From Sulfitobacter sp. EhC04 (GTDB lineage: Bacteria; Pseudomonadota; Alphaproteobacteria; Rhodobacterales; Rhodobacteraceae): a DNA stretch of 64,000 nucleotides. Shown here piece by piece: positions 55,321 through 63,715 of this stretch. The notes under the pieces were generated by a model that was not told where the DNA came from, did no database searches, and saw nothing but the letters and a program-made list of their open reading frames with translations. The translations under genes and the position numbers were made by a program. Numbering within the stretch: the first letter of the stretch is position 1; every line of letters begins with the position of its first letter. The DNA lies in NCBI RefSeq assembly GCF_001650875.1, contig NZ_LXYI01000089.1, positions 248,001 to 312,000 on the forward strand, given 5' to 3'.

Positions 55321-56256
55321 TCAGGACTTGGGGTCGGACACGGCGCGCACCTTGCTGCGATCCATGCCCAGTTGATGTTCGCGCCAGATGACAAAGACGC
55401 CGGCGCAGATTACCAGCGCGGCACCCATCAGCATCATGATCGTGGGCAATTCGCCAAAGATAACATAGCCCAGGATGATTGCGAACAGCATCGAGGTGTA
55501 ATCGTAAGGGGCCAGCATCGACACCGACCCGAAGCGATAGGACGACGTCACGAGGATCTGTGCAACACCGCCGACCAGCCCGGCGGATACCAGCAGGAAT
55601 GCCGTCTGGCCCGTGGGCACCACCCAGCCGAAAGGCAGCGTCAGCAATGACAACACGGTCGCGGTGGCGGAAAAGTAGAACACGATGGCAGCGGTATGTT
55701 CGTTCTGCACCAGTTGGCGCAGGTGAACCTGCACAAGGCTGCGCATCATTGTGGCCCCCAGGATCAGCATCGCGCCGATGGTCGCCATGTGGTCCAGCTG
55801 GGTGCTGCCAAAACGGGGCCACAGGATGATCAAAACACCGATCAATCCCACCGCCACGGCGCTGATGCGCAGCAGGCGGATGCGCTCGCCCAGCATCACG
55901 GCGGCCAGCAACACGGTGAAGATCGGCGTGGCGAAACCGATGGCAGTGACTTCGGGCAGGGGCAACAGGCCCAGCCCGGCAAAGGTCAGGCCCATCGCGG
56001 TGGTCCCGAAAAGCCCGCGCCAGACGTGGCCCATGGGGTTCTTGGCCTTGAGCCCGATCTTCAACTGCCCGCGCCGGGCCAGCCAGATCAGGATGATCGG
56101 AATCGCAAAGAGAGAGCGGAAAAACACCTGTTCGCCCGGCGGAATTTCGCCAGACGTCGACTTGATGATGGCGGACATGCAGGTGAACAGAAAGATCGCG
56201 GCGATCTTGAGAGCGACGCCGAGCGCGGGCCTTTCGGAAAAATCCTCTACTTTCAT
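55321..56256 (-). CDS. DMT/EamA-family transporter
   Basis: A 311-residue ten-helix transporter with two EamA repeats (LGVALKIAAIFLFTCMSAIIK at the start, IVFYFSATATVLSLLTLPFG later). Similar to riboflavin/S-adenosylmethionine-type RarD or RhaT relatives, but substrate unknown. Seven bp separate it from the upstream aroC, so the pair is likely co-transcribed, and cobO follows after 20 bp. Confidence 0.85.
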   Translation of the reverse strand: MKVEDFSERPALGVALKIAAIFLFTCMSAIIKSTSGEIPPGEQVFFRSLFAIPIILIWLARRGQLKIGLKAKNPMGHVWRGLFGTTAMGLTFAGLGLLPLPEVTAIGFATPIFTVLLAAVMLGERIRLLRISAVAVGLIGVLIILWPRFGSTQLDHMATIGAMLILGATMMRSLVQVHLRQLVQNEHTAAIVFYFSATATVLSLLTLPFGWVVPTGQTAFLLVSAGLVGGVAQILVTSSYRFGSVSMLAPYDYTSMLFAIILGYVIFGELPTIMMLMGAALVICAGVFVIWREHQLGMDRSKVRAVSDPKS

Positions 56257-56263
56257 GAATCGC

Positions 56264-57376
56264 TCATGCGTCCGGCCCGATCAGCCCCTGGTTCTCACCG
56301 ATCTGACCACGGTGCAGCAGCATGTGGTCAAGGATCACGCAGGCCATCATCGCTTCGCCCACCGGCACGGCGCGGATGCCGACGCAGGGGTCGTGGCGAC
56401 CCTTGGTGATGATCTCGGTTTCCTCGCCGGTTTTGGTGATCGTCTTGCGGGTGGTCAGGATGCTGGAGGTCGGCTTGACCGCAAAGCGCACCACGATGTC
56501 CTGGCCGGTGCTGATCCCGCCCAGGATGCCGCCCGCGTGGTTGGAGGAATACGCGGGCTTGCCATCGTTGCCCATGAAAATCTCGTCTGCGTTCAATTCA
56601 CCGGTCAGCATCGCGGCGGACATGCCTTCGCCGATCTCTACGCCTTTGACGGCATTTATGCTCATCATCGCGGCAGCCAGATCGGTGTCCAGCTTGCCAT
56701 AGACCGGCGCGCCGAGGCCCGCAGGCACGCCGCGCGCGACCACCTCGATCACCGCGCCGACGCTGCTGCCGGATTTGCGCAACCCGTCGAGGTAATAGGC
56801 CCAGTCGCTCGCGGCCCTTGCGTCCGGCACCCAGAAGGGGTTCTCGTTGATCTGGTCCCAGTCGAAGGTATCGCGGTCGATCTTGTGCGGGCCCATCTGC
56901 ACCATGTAGCCGGTGATCTGCACCTCGGGCGCTAACGCCCTGATCGCCTCGCGGGCGAGACCGCCTGCCGCCACGCGGCTCGCGGTTTCACGGGCGCTGG
57001 ACCTGCCGCCGCCGCGATAGTCGCGCACGCCGTATTTCTGGAAATAGGTAATGTCGGCGTGACCGGGGCGGAACTTGTCCTTGATGTCGCCGTAGTCTTT
57101 TGAGCGCTGATCGGTGTTCTCGATCATCAGCTGCACGGGGGTGCCGGTGGTGACCCCTTCGAACACGCCCGACAGGATTCGCACCTCGTCTGCTTCGCGG
57201 CGCTGGGTGGTGTATTTGTTCTGGCCCGGTTTGCGTTTGTCCAGCCAATGCTGGATCATCGCCGCATCCACCGGCACGCCGGGGGGGCAGCCGTCAACCG
57301 TGGCACCGAGGGCGGGGCCGTGGCTTTCGCCCCATGTGGTGACACGGAAAAGATGGCCAAAGCTGTTTATCGACAT
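56264..57376 (-). CDS. aroC: Chorismate synthase
   Basis: A 370-residue FMN enzyme that makes chorismate from EPSP, the last shikimate step. [18 protein letters not shown] is at the N-terminus, [19 protein letters not shown] contains the conserved Arg, and [11 protein letters not shown] and [13 protein letters not shown] are further family marks. It heads a minus-strand group with the DMT transporter. Upstream on the divergent side lies a bipartite palindrome and the TPP riboswitch of the thi operon. Confidence 0.97.
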   Translation of the reverse strand: MSINSFGHLFRVTTWGESHGPALGATVDGCPPGVPVDAAMIQHWLDKRKPGQNKYTTQRREADEVRILSGVFEGVTTGTPVQLMIENTDQRSKDYGDIKDKFRPGHADITYFQKYGVRDYRGGGRSSARETASRVAAGGLAREAIRALAPEVQITGYMVQMGPHKIDRDTFDWDQINENPFWVPDARAASDWAYYLDGLRKSGSSVGAVIEVVARGVPAGLGAPVYGKLDTDLAAAMMSINAVKGVEIGEGMSAAMLTGELNADEIFMGNDGKPAYSSNHAGGILGGISTGQDIVVRFAVKPTSSILTTRKTITKTGEETEIITKGRHDPCVGIRAVPVGEAMMACVILDHMLLHRGQIGENQGLIGPDA

Positions 57377-57467
57377 CGAAGCGCTCCTTTGAAGGGATCA
57401 CTACGGTCTGTGCGGCGGATGCGCAAGAAAGGGAAGAGGGGGCAGGCAGGGGCTCGGCACGCCGGTG

Positions 57468-57512
57468 CCGTTTTCTTCGAAGAAAACGGACCGGACTTTT
57501 TGAAAAGTCCGC
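57468..57512. repeat. Bipartite double palindrome, copy 1
   Basis: A 22-nt perfect palindrome CCGTTTTCTTCGAAGAAAACGG (57468-57489), then A, then a second 22-nt near-palindrome with CGGACTTTT and AAAAGTCCG arms (57491-57512). It is located between aroC and the TPP riboswitch. A copy with different stem bases but the same layout is at 60889-60933. TTTT and AAAA arms suggest bidirectional termination or a protected structure. Confidence 0.65.
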
Positions 57513-57560
57513 GGCTCCCGGACTGCCCTTGGCAAGGTCCGGTGCTTGTTGTAGGCAATC

Positions 57561-57645
57561 CCTACCTCGGGGGGCCCAATAGGGCTGAGATTGTGCAAGC
57601 TGACCCGTTGAACCTGAACCGGTTAACACCGGCGGAGGGAAGGTC
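57561..57645 (+). promoter_or_regulatory. TPP riboswitch (THI element)
   Basis: The conserved blocks occur in order: GGGCTGAGA, GACCC, GAACCTGA, CCGG-TTAA-CACCGG and GGAGGGAAGG, the thiamine pyrophosphate aptamer consensus. It lies 47 nt before the thiB start. CATCCATCC (57650-57658) can pair with GATGGAGGATG (57679-57689), which contains the thiB ribosome site, so translational control is plausible. Confidence 0.93.
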
Positions 57646-57691
57646 TGGACATCCATCCAACGCTTTCTGACGCCGCATGATGGAGGATGCC

Positions 57692-58675
57692 ATGAGACAT
57701 CTAACTTTTGCTGCTGCAATGACACTCGCCGCCACCGCCGCGCAGGCCGAAACGCCTGTGCTGACGGTCTATGCGGGCGACTATTTTACATCCGAATGGG
57801 GCCCCGGCCCGGTGATCGAGACGGAATTCGAAAAGGTCTGCGATTGCGATCTGCAATTCTCGACCGGCGATCTGCTGCCGCGCCTGCTGCTGGAGGGCAA
57901 GCGGACCAAGGCGGATGTGGTCATCGGGCTGACCTCCGATGTGACGGCCAAGGCGCGTGCGACCGATCTGTTCGCGCCACACGGGCAGGACAACAGCGCG
58001 TTGACGCTGCCGATCAAATGGACGGACGATGTGTTCCTGCCCTTCAACTATGGGCATACCGCCTTTGTCTTTGACGACACGCGGATGGAAAACCCGCCCG
58101 CGACTTTCGACGATCTGCTGAACATGCCTGATGACGTCAAGATCGTGATCCAGGACCCGCGCACATCCATTTCCGGCCTCGCGCTGGTGCTGTGGGTCGA
58201 GGCGGTCTATGGCGACAAGGCGCAGGAGGCCTGGGGCAAGCTCGCCCCGAAAATCCTGACCGTGACCAAGGATTGGTCGACCTCCTATGGCATGTTCACC
58301 GACGGTGAGGCCGACATGGTGCTGAGCTATACCACCTCGCCCGCCTATCACATGTTTGCCGAGGAAGATTTCACCAAACACGCGGCGCTGTTCCCCGAGG
58401 GGCATTATTTCATGGTCGAAACCGTGGCCAAGGTGGCGGACACGGATGTGCCGGAACTGGCGGATCAGTTCTTGTCTTTCGTGATGTCCGAAACCTTCCA
58501 GAAACAGATCCCGGCCGCCAACTGGTCGCTGCCGTCGGCGTTGCCGCAGGACCAGTGGCCTGAGGGCTGGGCCAAGCTGGATCTGCCCGAAAAAGTGCTG
58601 TTTTACGATGAGGCCGAAGCTGCCGCCGTACAGGAGAAAGCGATCGAGGCATGGCGCAGCGCGCTGACCCAGTAA
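57692..58675 (+). CDS. thiB: Thiamine ABC transporter substrate-binding protein
   Basis: A 327-residue periplasmic protein with a signal peptide (MRHLTFAAAMTLAATAAQA-E) that binds thiamine or its phosphates. The body matches TbpA/ThiB: LTVYAGDYFTSEWGPG, VVIGLTSDVTAKARA, and DWSTSYGMFTDGEADMVLSY. GGAGGATG precedes ATG 57692; an in-frame ATG at 57677 is less likely. Directly under a TPP riboswitch and overlapping thiP by 25 bp, so it is expressed when thiamine pyrophosphate is low. Confidence 0.93.
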   Translation: MRHLTFAAAMTLAATAAQAETPVLTVYAGDYFTSEWGPGPVIETEFEKVCDCDLQFSTGDLLPRLLLEGKRTKADVVIGLTSDVTAKARATDLFAPHGQDNSALTLPIKWTDDVFLPFNYGHTAFVFDDTRMENPPATFDDLLNMPDDVKIVIQDPRTSISGLALVLWVEAVYGDKAQEAWGKLAPKILTVTKDWSTSYGMFTDGEADMVLSYTTSPAYHMFAEEDFTKHAALFPEGHYFMVETVAKVADTDVPELADQFLSFVMSETFQKQIPAANWSLPSALPQDQWPEGWAKLDLPEKVLFYDEAEAAAVQEKAIEAWRSALTQ

Positions 58676-60204
58676 CGCGCATTGCGGGCATTGCCGCCGC
58701 CGGGTTGACGGTGGCGGTGGTGCTGGCGGCCTGTGTCGGGATTGTCTCGCGTGCCGAACCGGGGGGATTTGGCCCCGGCGACGGCGCCGCGATCCGGTTC
58801 ACGGCCATGCAGGCGCTGCTGTCGGCTGGGTTTTCCGTTGTGCTGGCGGTGCCGCTTGCGCGGGCACTGGCGCGGCGGCAGTTCTTTGGGCATGGTCTGT
58901 TGGTGATGCTGCTGGGGGTGCCCTTTATCCTCCCAGTGATTGTCGCCGTGATCGGACTGCTGGCCGTGTTTGGCCGGAATGGATTGCTGAATTCCGTTCT
59001 TGGTGCCATCGGCCTGCCGGAATTGTCGATCTATGGCTTGCACGGTGTTGTGCTGGCGCATGTTTTTTTCAATCTGCCCCTTGCCACGCGGCTGTTGCTG
59101 CAAGGGTGGCAAACCATCCCGGCAGAGCGATTCCGGCTGGTGGCGCAGCTTGATCTCAGCCCGCGCGCCGTGGCGCGAACGCTGGAATGGCCGCTGCTGC
59201 GCCAGATCGTGCCAGGGGCCTTTGCGCTGATCTTTGTGATCTGCCTGACCAGTTTTGCCGTGGCGCTGACACTGGGGGGCGGGCCAAGGGCGACGACCAT
59301 CGAGCTCGCCATCTATCAGACCTTTCGATACGATTTCGACCTGACGCGCGCGGCATTGCTGTCGCTGGTGCAATTGGTTGTGGCGGGCAGCGCCGCATTG
59401 GTGGCGCTGTGGTTCATCCCTTCGGTCGGCATCGGCGGTGGGCTGGACCGGGTGCCGCAGCGCTGGGACACGCGCGGCGGGGTCCAACGCTGGTGTGACG
59501 TGGTGCTGATCCTGCTGGGCGCGGCCTTTCTGCTGGTGCCGCTGGGGGCGGTTGTGCTGAGGGGCGTTGCCGGGCTGCCGTTGATGCCGGTATCGGTCTG
59601 GCAGGCGGCAGGTGCGTCGCTGGGGGTGGCCGTGCTCAGCATCGTTGTACTGTTGCTGCTGGCGCTACCCATGGCGGGATGGATCGCCGGGCGGGCGTCC
59701 GGGGGGGTGGAGGCGATTGGTCTGTTTGGTCTGTCCGCGTCCCCGCTGATGATCGGGACCGGGTGGTTCATCCTGCTCAATCCGGTTGTGGACCCGGTGG
59801 CATTGGCGCTGCCGGTGACCGCACTGGTGAATGCGCTGATGGCCTTGCCCTTTGCGCTGCGGATCCTGGTGCCACGTTTGCGCGATACCCTGTGCGAATA
59901 CGGCAGGCTGAGCGCGGCGCTGCAGATACGCGGCTGGTCGCTGTGGCGCTGGGTCATCCTGCCGCGCCTGCGGCCCCAGGTCGGGTTCGCGGCGGGGCTG
60001 ACAGGGGCGCTGTCGATCGGGGATCTGGGCGTGATCGCGCTTTTTGCCGATCCGGACCGCGCCACGTTGCCGCTGCAGATGTATCGCCTGATGGGGTCCT
60101 ACCAGATGCAGGCTGCGGCAGGCGCGGCCGTTTTGCTGCTGATGATGGCGCTGGGTGTGTTCTGGATTTGCGACAGGGGAGGGCGCTGGCATGCTGCGGA
60201 TTGA
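58651..60204 (+). CDS. thiP: Thiamine ABC transporter permease
   Basis: A 517-residue permease with two tandem six-helix units (LAARVGLLVMLLGVPFILPVIVAV type segments and ALLSIVVLLLLALPMAGWIAG in the second). The EAA loops are recognisable near VARTLEWPLLRQIVPGAF and LRPQVGFAAGLTGALSIGD. Matches ThiP length. Overlaps thiB at its start and thiQ at its end (14 bp). Imports thiamine with ThiB and ThiQ. Confidence 0.93.
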   Translation: MAQRADPVTRIAGIAAAGLTVAVVLAACVGIVSRAEPGGFGPGDGAAIRFTAMQALLSAGFSVVLAVPLARALARRQFFGHGLLVMLLGVPFILPVIVAVIGLLAVFGRNGLLNSVLGAIGLPELSIYGLHGVVLAHVFFNLPLATRLLLQGWQTIPAERFRLVAQLDLSPRAVARTLEWPLLRQIVPGAFALIFVICLTSFAVALTLGGGPRATTIELAIYQTFRYDFDLTRAALLSLVQLVVAGSAALVALWFIPSVGIGGGLDRVPQRWDTRGGVQRWCDVVLILLGAAFLLVPLGAVVLRGVAGLPLMPVSVWQAAGASLGVAVLSIVVLLLLALPMAGWIAGRASGGVEAIGLFGLSASPLMIGTGWFILLNPVVDPVALALPVTALVNALMALPFALRILVPRLRDTLCEYGRLSAALQIRGWSLWRWVILPRLRPQVGFAAGLTGALSIGDLGVIALFADPDRATLPLQMYRLMGSYQMQAAAGAAVLLLMMALGVFWICDRGGRWHAAD

Positions 60205-60883
60205 AAAGGTGGAAATCACGCTGGGCCGTTTTCGGCTGGCCGCTGACATGACGCTTGAGCAGGGTCGGAAGTACGCGGTGATCGGCCCCTCGGGCGCAGG
60301 CAAGTCGACGCTGCTGGGGGCGCTGGGCGGGTTTGTACCCCGCACTGCGGGTCGGCTGACCTGGCAGGGGCAGGACATCACGCGCGCGGCCCCCGGCGCA
60401 CGGCCCATGACGATGCTGTTTCAGGACAACAACCTGTTTCCGCACCTGAGCGTGACGCAGAATGTCGGGCTGGGGATCAACCCTGACATGCGGTTGAGTA
60501 CGGCTGATCGCAGCCGTGTGGCGCAGGCACTGGAGCGGGTGGGGCTGAGCGCCCATGCGGACAAACGGCCCGGCGCGCTGTCCGGGGGGCAGCAAAGCCG
60601 TGCGGCCCTGGCGCGCGTGCTGGTGCAGGCGCGGCCGCTTGTGTTGCTGGACGAACCCTTTGCCGCACTGGGACCGGCCCTGCGCAACGAGATGCTGGAC
60701 CTGGTGCAGGACCTGGTGGCCGAAACAGGTGCGGCATTGATCATGGTGACCCATGCGCCGGACGATGTGCGCCGGATCGCGGATGAGGTGATCTTTGTCG
60801 CGGGCGGCGTGGCGGCGGCACCACAACCGGCGGCGGCCCTGATGGACAGCCCGCCACCGGAACTGAGGGACTACTTGGGCTGA
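60191..60883 (+). CDS. thiQ: Thiamine ABC transporter ATP-binding protein
   Basis: A 230-residue ATPase. Walker A GPSGAGKSTLLG near residue 37, Q-loop in MLFQDNNLFPHL, signature ALSGGQQSRAALARVL and Walker B PLVLLDEPFAALGP are intact, and the His switch is in MVTHAPDDVR. It powers the ThiBPQ importer. A bipartite double palindrome follows the stop. Confidence 0.95.
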   Translation: MLRIEKVEITLGRFRLAADMTLEQGRKYAVIGPSGAGKSTLLGALGGFVPRTAGRLTWQGQDITRAAPGARPMTMLFQDNNLFPHLSVTQNVGLGINPDMRLSTADRSRVAQALERVGLSAHADKRPGALSGGQQSRAALARVLVQARPLVLLDEPFAALGPALRNEMLDLVQDLVAETGAALIMVTHAPDDVRRIADEVIFVAGGVAAAPQPAAALMDSPPPELRDYLG

Positions 60884-60888
60884 AGGTG

Positions 60889-60933
60889 CCGGAATTTTCG
60901 AAAATTCCGGACCGATCTTTTCAAAAAGATCGG
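60889..60933. repeat. Bipartite double palindrome, copy 2
   Basis: CCGGAATTTTCGAAAATTCCGG (60889-60910), A, then CCGATCTTTTC with AAAAAGATCGG (60912-60933). The layout is 22+1+22 nt, as at 57468-57512, with different stem bases that keep the pairing. It separates thiQ from the convergent ribH2 and may terminate both. Confidence 0.65.
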
Positions 60934-60934
60934 G

Positions 60935-61384
60935 TTACGCCAGGGCCGGTTCCAAGGCACCAAGAATGTCCATTGCCGCTTTCGCGGCTTCTTTCCCCTT
61001 GAGCACGAAGTGGTCCCGATAGATGGCAGTGTGATGCGCGGTTTCCTGGTACTGGTGCGGGGTCAAGGAGACTGACAGCACGGGCACCCCGGTATCCAAC
61101 CCCACGCGCATCAGCCCGTCCACCACCGCAGCGGCGACAAAATCATGCCGGTAGATGCCGCCATCAACGACAAAGGCGGCGCAGATAATCGCAGAGTACC
61201 GGCCGTTTTTTGCCAGTTTCTGCGCCATCAGCGGCATTTCGAAGGCGCCGGGCACGTCAAAGACATCGACCTGGTCGGCGGGAATGATTTCGGTAAAGCC
61301 GTCAAGCGCGCGGTCCACGATATCGGCATGCCACGCTGCTTTGACAAAAGCGAAGCGGGCGGGGCCATGATAGCCATGTGTCAT
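60935..61384 (-). CDS. ribH2: Lumazine synthase type II RibH2
   Basis: A 149-residue enzyme that makes 6,7-dimethyl-8-ribityllumazine, the riboflavin precursor. FDVPGAFEMPLMAQKLA, AAFVVDGGIYRHDFVAAAVVDGL and SVSLTPHQYQET resemble the decameric RibH2 of Brucella and Mesorhizobium. ATG 61384 follows AAAAGGAGATCACAG; GTGATC upstream can pair with GATCAC over that site, so translation may be sequestered. An FMN riboswitch lies on the same transcript. Many Rhodobacterales carry another RibH elsewhere. Confidence 0.88.
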   Translation of the reverse strand: MTHGYHGPARFAFVKAAWHADIVDRALDGFTEIIPADQVDVFDVPGAFEMPLMAQKLAKNGRYSAIICAAFVVDGGIYRHDFVAAAVVDGLMRVGLDTGVPVLSVSLTPHQYQETAHHTAIYRDHFVLKGKEAAKAAMDILGALEPALA

Positions 61385-61467
61385 CTGTGATCTCCTTTTG
61401 GTCCAGACACGTCCACCCAAGGCGATCACGACAACAACAGAGGCTGGCTGCCCCCCTTGTCTTCGCA

Positions 61468-61611
61468 TTCTCTTTCATCCGGACTGTGACCGTCGGCTCT
61501 GGACTTTGACCAGATCTGCTGACCCGGTGCCGCCCGAAGGAGGCACCGGCGCTCGCGGGCTTGGGAATTCTCCCCTACCGCCGGTGGGGAATTCCGCCCC
61601 GCCCTGAGAAT
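61468..61611 (-). promoter_or_regulatory. FMN riboswitch (RFN element)
   Basis: On the minus strand the RFN blocks are GGGCGGGGCGGAATTCCCC, ACCGGCGGT, AGCCCGCGAGC, GGTCAGCAGATCTGG, CCAGAGCCGACGGT and AGTCCGGATGAAAGAGA. The 3' end is 83 nt before the ribH2 start. The pair GTGATC (minus strand, at 61424-61429) and GATCAC (61387-61392) near the ribosome site could be the expression platform. Confidence 0.93.
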
Positions 61612-61677
61612 GGGCTTATGTTGCCAAGCCTCAGAATTGTCTGCAATAGGAATCGTACTGTTACCGAGGGGAACACG

Positions 61678-62301
61678 ATGCATCCGAATCCAGTATTTCA
61701 CGATGCCGATACCAAACGGAATATCGCCTTTGCGCGGGAAAGGGGATTCGGCGTTCTGGCCGCGCAGGGGGCAGGTGCCCCGATGCTCAGCCATGTGCCC
61801 TTTCTGGTCAGTGAGGATGGCGCGTTGGTTGAATTGCATCTGGTGCGCTCGAACCCGATCGCCCGCGCATTGACGACTCCGCTTGCGGTGACAATCGCCG
61901 TTTCAGGGGGCGATTCATACGTCTCGCCTGACTGGTACGGCGTGTCCGACCAGGTGCCGACCTGGAATTACGTCGCCGTGCATCTGACCGGGACGCTGGA
62001 ACTGCGGCCCGCCGAGGAATTGCGCGATCTCCTGGACCGTCAATCGGCAGCCTATGAAGTGCGTCTGTTGCCCAAGGCTCCCTGGAAAACGGACAAGATG
62101 ACGCCGAAGGTGATCGACAAACTGATGCGGATGATCGTGCCGTGCCGGATGCAGATCACCGGCGTGGATGGCACCTGGAAACTAAGCCAGAACAAGCCCG
62201 ACGCAGTGCGTGAGGCGGCGGCAGACCACATGGCGGGTTATGGGTTCGGCAGCGATGTGGATATGCTGGCAGCACAGATGCGGGCAGCCCGCAGCAAATA
62301 G
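61678..62301 (+). CDS. PaiB-family FMN-binding protein
   Basis: A 207-residue split-barrel flavin-binding protein of the PaiB group (annotated as FMN-binding negative transcriptional regulators). Family marks are MLSHVPFLVSEDG, VRSNPIARAL, VSPDWYGVSDQVPTWNYVAVHLTG and MQITGVDGTWKLSQNKPD. GAGGGG precedes ATG 61678. It lies opposite the FMN riboswitch, sharing the gap with ribH2; a flavin-related function fits but DNA binding is not evident. Confidence 0.85.
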   Translation: MHPNPVFHDADTKRNIAFARERGFGVLAAQGAGAPMLSHVPFLVSEDGALVELHLVRSNPIARALTTPLAVTIAVSGGDSYVSPDWYGVSDQVPTWNYVAVHLTGTLELRPAEELRDLLDRQSAAYEVRLLPKAPWKTDKMTPKVIDKLMRMIVPCRMQITGVDGTWKLSQNKPDAVREAAADHMAGYGFGSDVDMLAAQMRAARSK

Positions 62302-62369
62302 CGCACTGCAAGTCATTGCCTGTTCTGACAGCGCCTGTGATACTGCCGCAAAGCGACAGGAGATCCCCC

Positions 62370-62981
62370 ATGAAACTCGCCTATTCACCCACTTCGCCCT
62401 ATGTTCGCAAGGTCATGGTTCTGCTGCATGAAACCGGTCAGCTTGACGATGTCACACTGGAAACCATGCACACCACGCCGGTCGAGCCGGATAGCGCGCT
62501 GTTGCCCCAGAACCCGTTGGGCAAGGTGCCTGCGCTGGAGCGTCCGGAGGGGCCGACGCTTTATGACAGCCGGGTGATCTGCGCCTACCTGGATGACCGC
62601 GCGGGCGGCAAGCTGTATGGAACGGGGTCGCGGCACTGGGATACCTTGACCCTTGAGGCGACAGCGGATGGTATTCTGGATGCGGCGCTGTTGATGGTCT
62701 ATGAAGGGCGGCTTCGGCCCGAAAGCGCGCAGATGCCCGAGTGGGTCGAGGCGCAGTGGAGCAAGGTAGACCGGGCGCTGACCGCGCTGAATGCCCGCTG
62801 GATGAGCCATTTGAGCGGCCCGCTGGACATGGGCCAGATCGCGGTCGCCTGCGCGCTGGGCTATGTGGAGTTCCGCCATGGTGCGCGCGGCTGGCGGCGC
62901 GGCAAGGATGCGCTTTCTGACTGGTTCGATGCGTTCGATTCGCGTCCTGCAATGCAGGCAACCAAGCCGCCGGAGGCTTGA
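62370..62981 (+). CDS. Glutathione S-transferase family protein
   Basis: A 203-residue GST. LAYSPTSPYVRKVMVLLHETG is the glutathione site, NPLGKVPALERPEG the cis-Pro loop, and YDSRVICAYLDDRAG the SNAIL-like block. The C-terminal helical domain contains LDMGQIAVACALGYVEFRH. Substrate unknown. AGGAGA lies 6 nt before ATG 62370. A GGCAGG/CCTGCC hairpin (62994-63013) after the stop separates it from petA. Confidence 0.88.
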   Translation: MKLAYSPTSPYVRKVMVLLHETGQLDDVTLETMHTTPVEPDSALLPQNPLGKVPALERPEGPTLYDSRVICAYLDDRAGGKLYGTGSRHWDTLTLEATADGILDAALLMVYEGRLRPESAQMPEWVEAQWSKVDRALTALNARWMSHLSGPLDMGQIAVACALGYVEFRHGARGWRRGKDALSDWFDAFDSRPAMQATKPPEA

Positions 62982-62993
62982 ATCCGCGGCTTT

Positions 62994-63013
62994 GGCAGGA
63001 ATAATTCCCTGCC
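62994..63013 (+). terminator. Hairpin after the GST gene
   Basis: GGCAGG (62994-62999) pairs with CCTGCC (63008-63013) around an A/T-rich loop (AATAATTC). Short stem, no T run; termination only weakly supported. Confidence 0.35.
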
Positions 63014-63143
63014 TGCGACGGTTTGCGCGCCTTTGCCATCTGGACGGACGCGCGCCAGCCCGCTAGACAGCGCGATGAAGTCAGGGGGCTGAACCGCCCC
63101 CGGTATGTCCAATGGCCTCTGTGCCAAGAAGTGGAGTAGAGCC

Positions 63144-63704
63144 GTGTCCAACGCAGAAGATCACGCAGGCACCCGGAGGGATTTCCTGTATTACGCAACC
63201 GCTGGCACTGGTGCCGTCGCCGTAGGCGCGGCTGTCTGGCCGCTGGCGAACCAGATGAACCCATCTGCCGATGTTCTGGCGCTGTCCTCCATCCGCGTTG
63301 ATGTGAGCGGGCTCGAAGAGGGAACGCAGCTGACAGTCAAATGGCTGGGCAAGCCCGTGTTCATCCGCCGCCGCACCGACAAAGAGATCGAAGAGGCACG
63401 CGCCGTCAATGTCAGCGACCTGCCGGATCAGAATGCGGAGAACGCCAACCTGGCCGGCGATGCGCCTGCCACCGACGAGAACCGCGCGTTGGACGAAACT
63501 GGCGAATGGCTGGTCATGATGGGTGTCTGCACGCACCTTGGCTGCGTGCCCCTGGGCAACTCCGGTGATTTCGACGGCTGGTTCTGCCCGTGCCATGGAT
63601 CGCACTACGACACTGCCGGGCGTATCCGCAAAGGGCCCGCACCACGCAACCTTCCGGTGCCTGTCGCCGAATTCGTGGACGATTCCACGATCAAACTGGG
63701 TTAA
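63144..63704 (+). CDS. petA: Ubiquinol-cytochrome c reductase Rieske subunit
   Basis: A 186-residue 2Fe-2S protein of the cytochrome bc1 complex. [23 protein letters not shown] is the Tat-type membrane anchor with twin Arg. [10 protein letters not shown] and CPCHGSHYD carry the two Cys and two His cluster ligands. Transfers electrons from ubiquinol to cytochrome c1 on the periplasmic side. GTG 63144 is chosen because GGAG precedes it; longer in-frame starts do not match the family. Eleven bp before petB. Confidence 0.97.
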   Translation: MSNAEDHAGTRRDFLYYATAGTGAVAVGAAVWPLANQMNPSADVLALSSIRVDVSGLEEGTQLTVKWLGKPVFIRRRTDKEIEEARAVNVSDLPDQNAENANLAGDAPATDENRALDETGEWLVMMGVCTHLGCVPLGNSGDFDGWFCPCHGSHYDTAGRIRKGPAPRNLPVPVAEFVDDSTIKLG

Positions 63705-63715
63705 GGGAGAACTCG

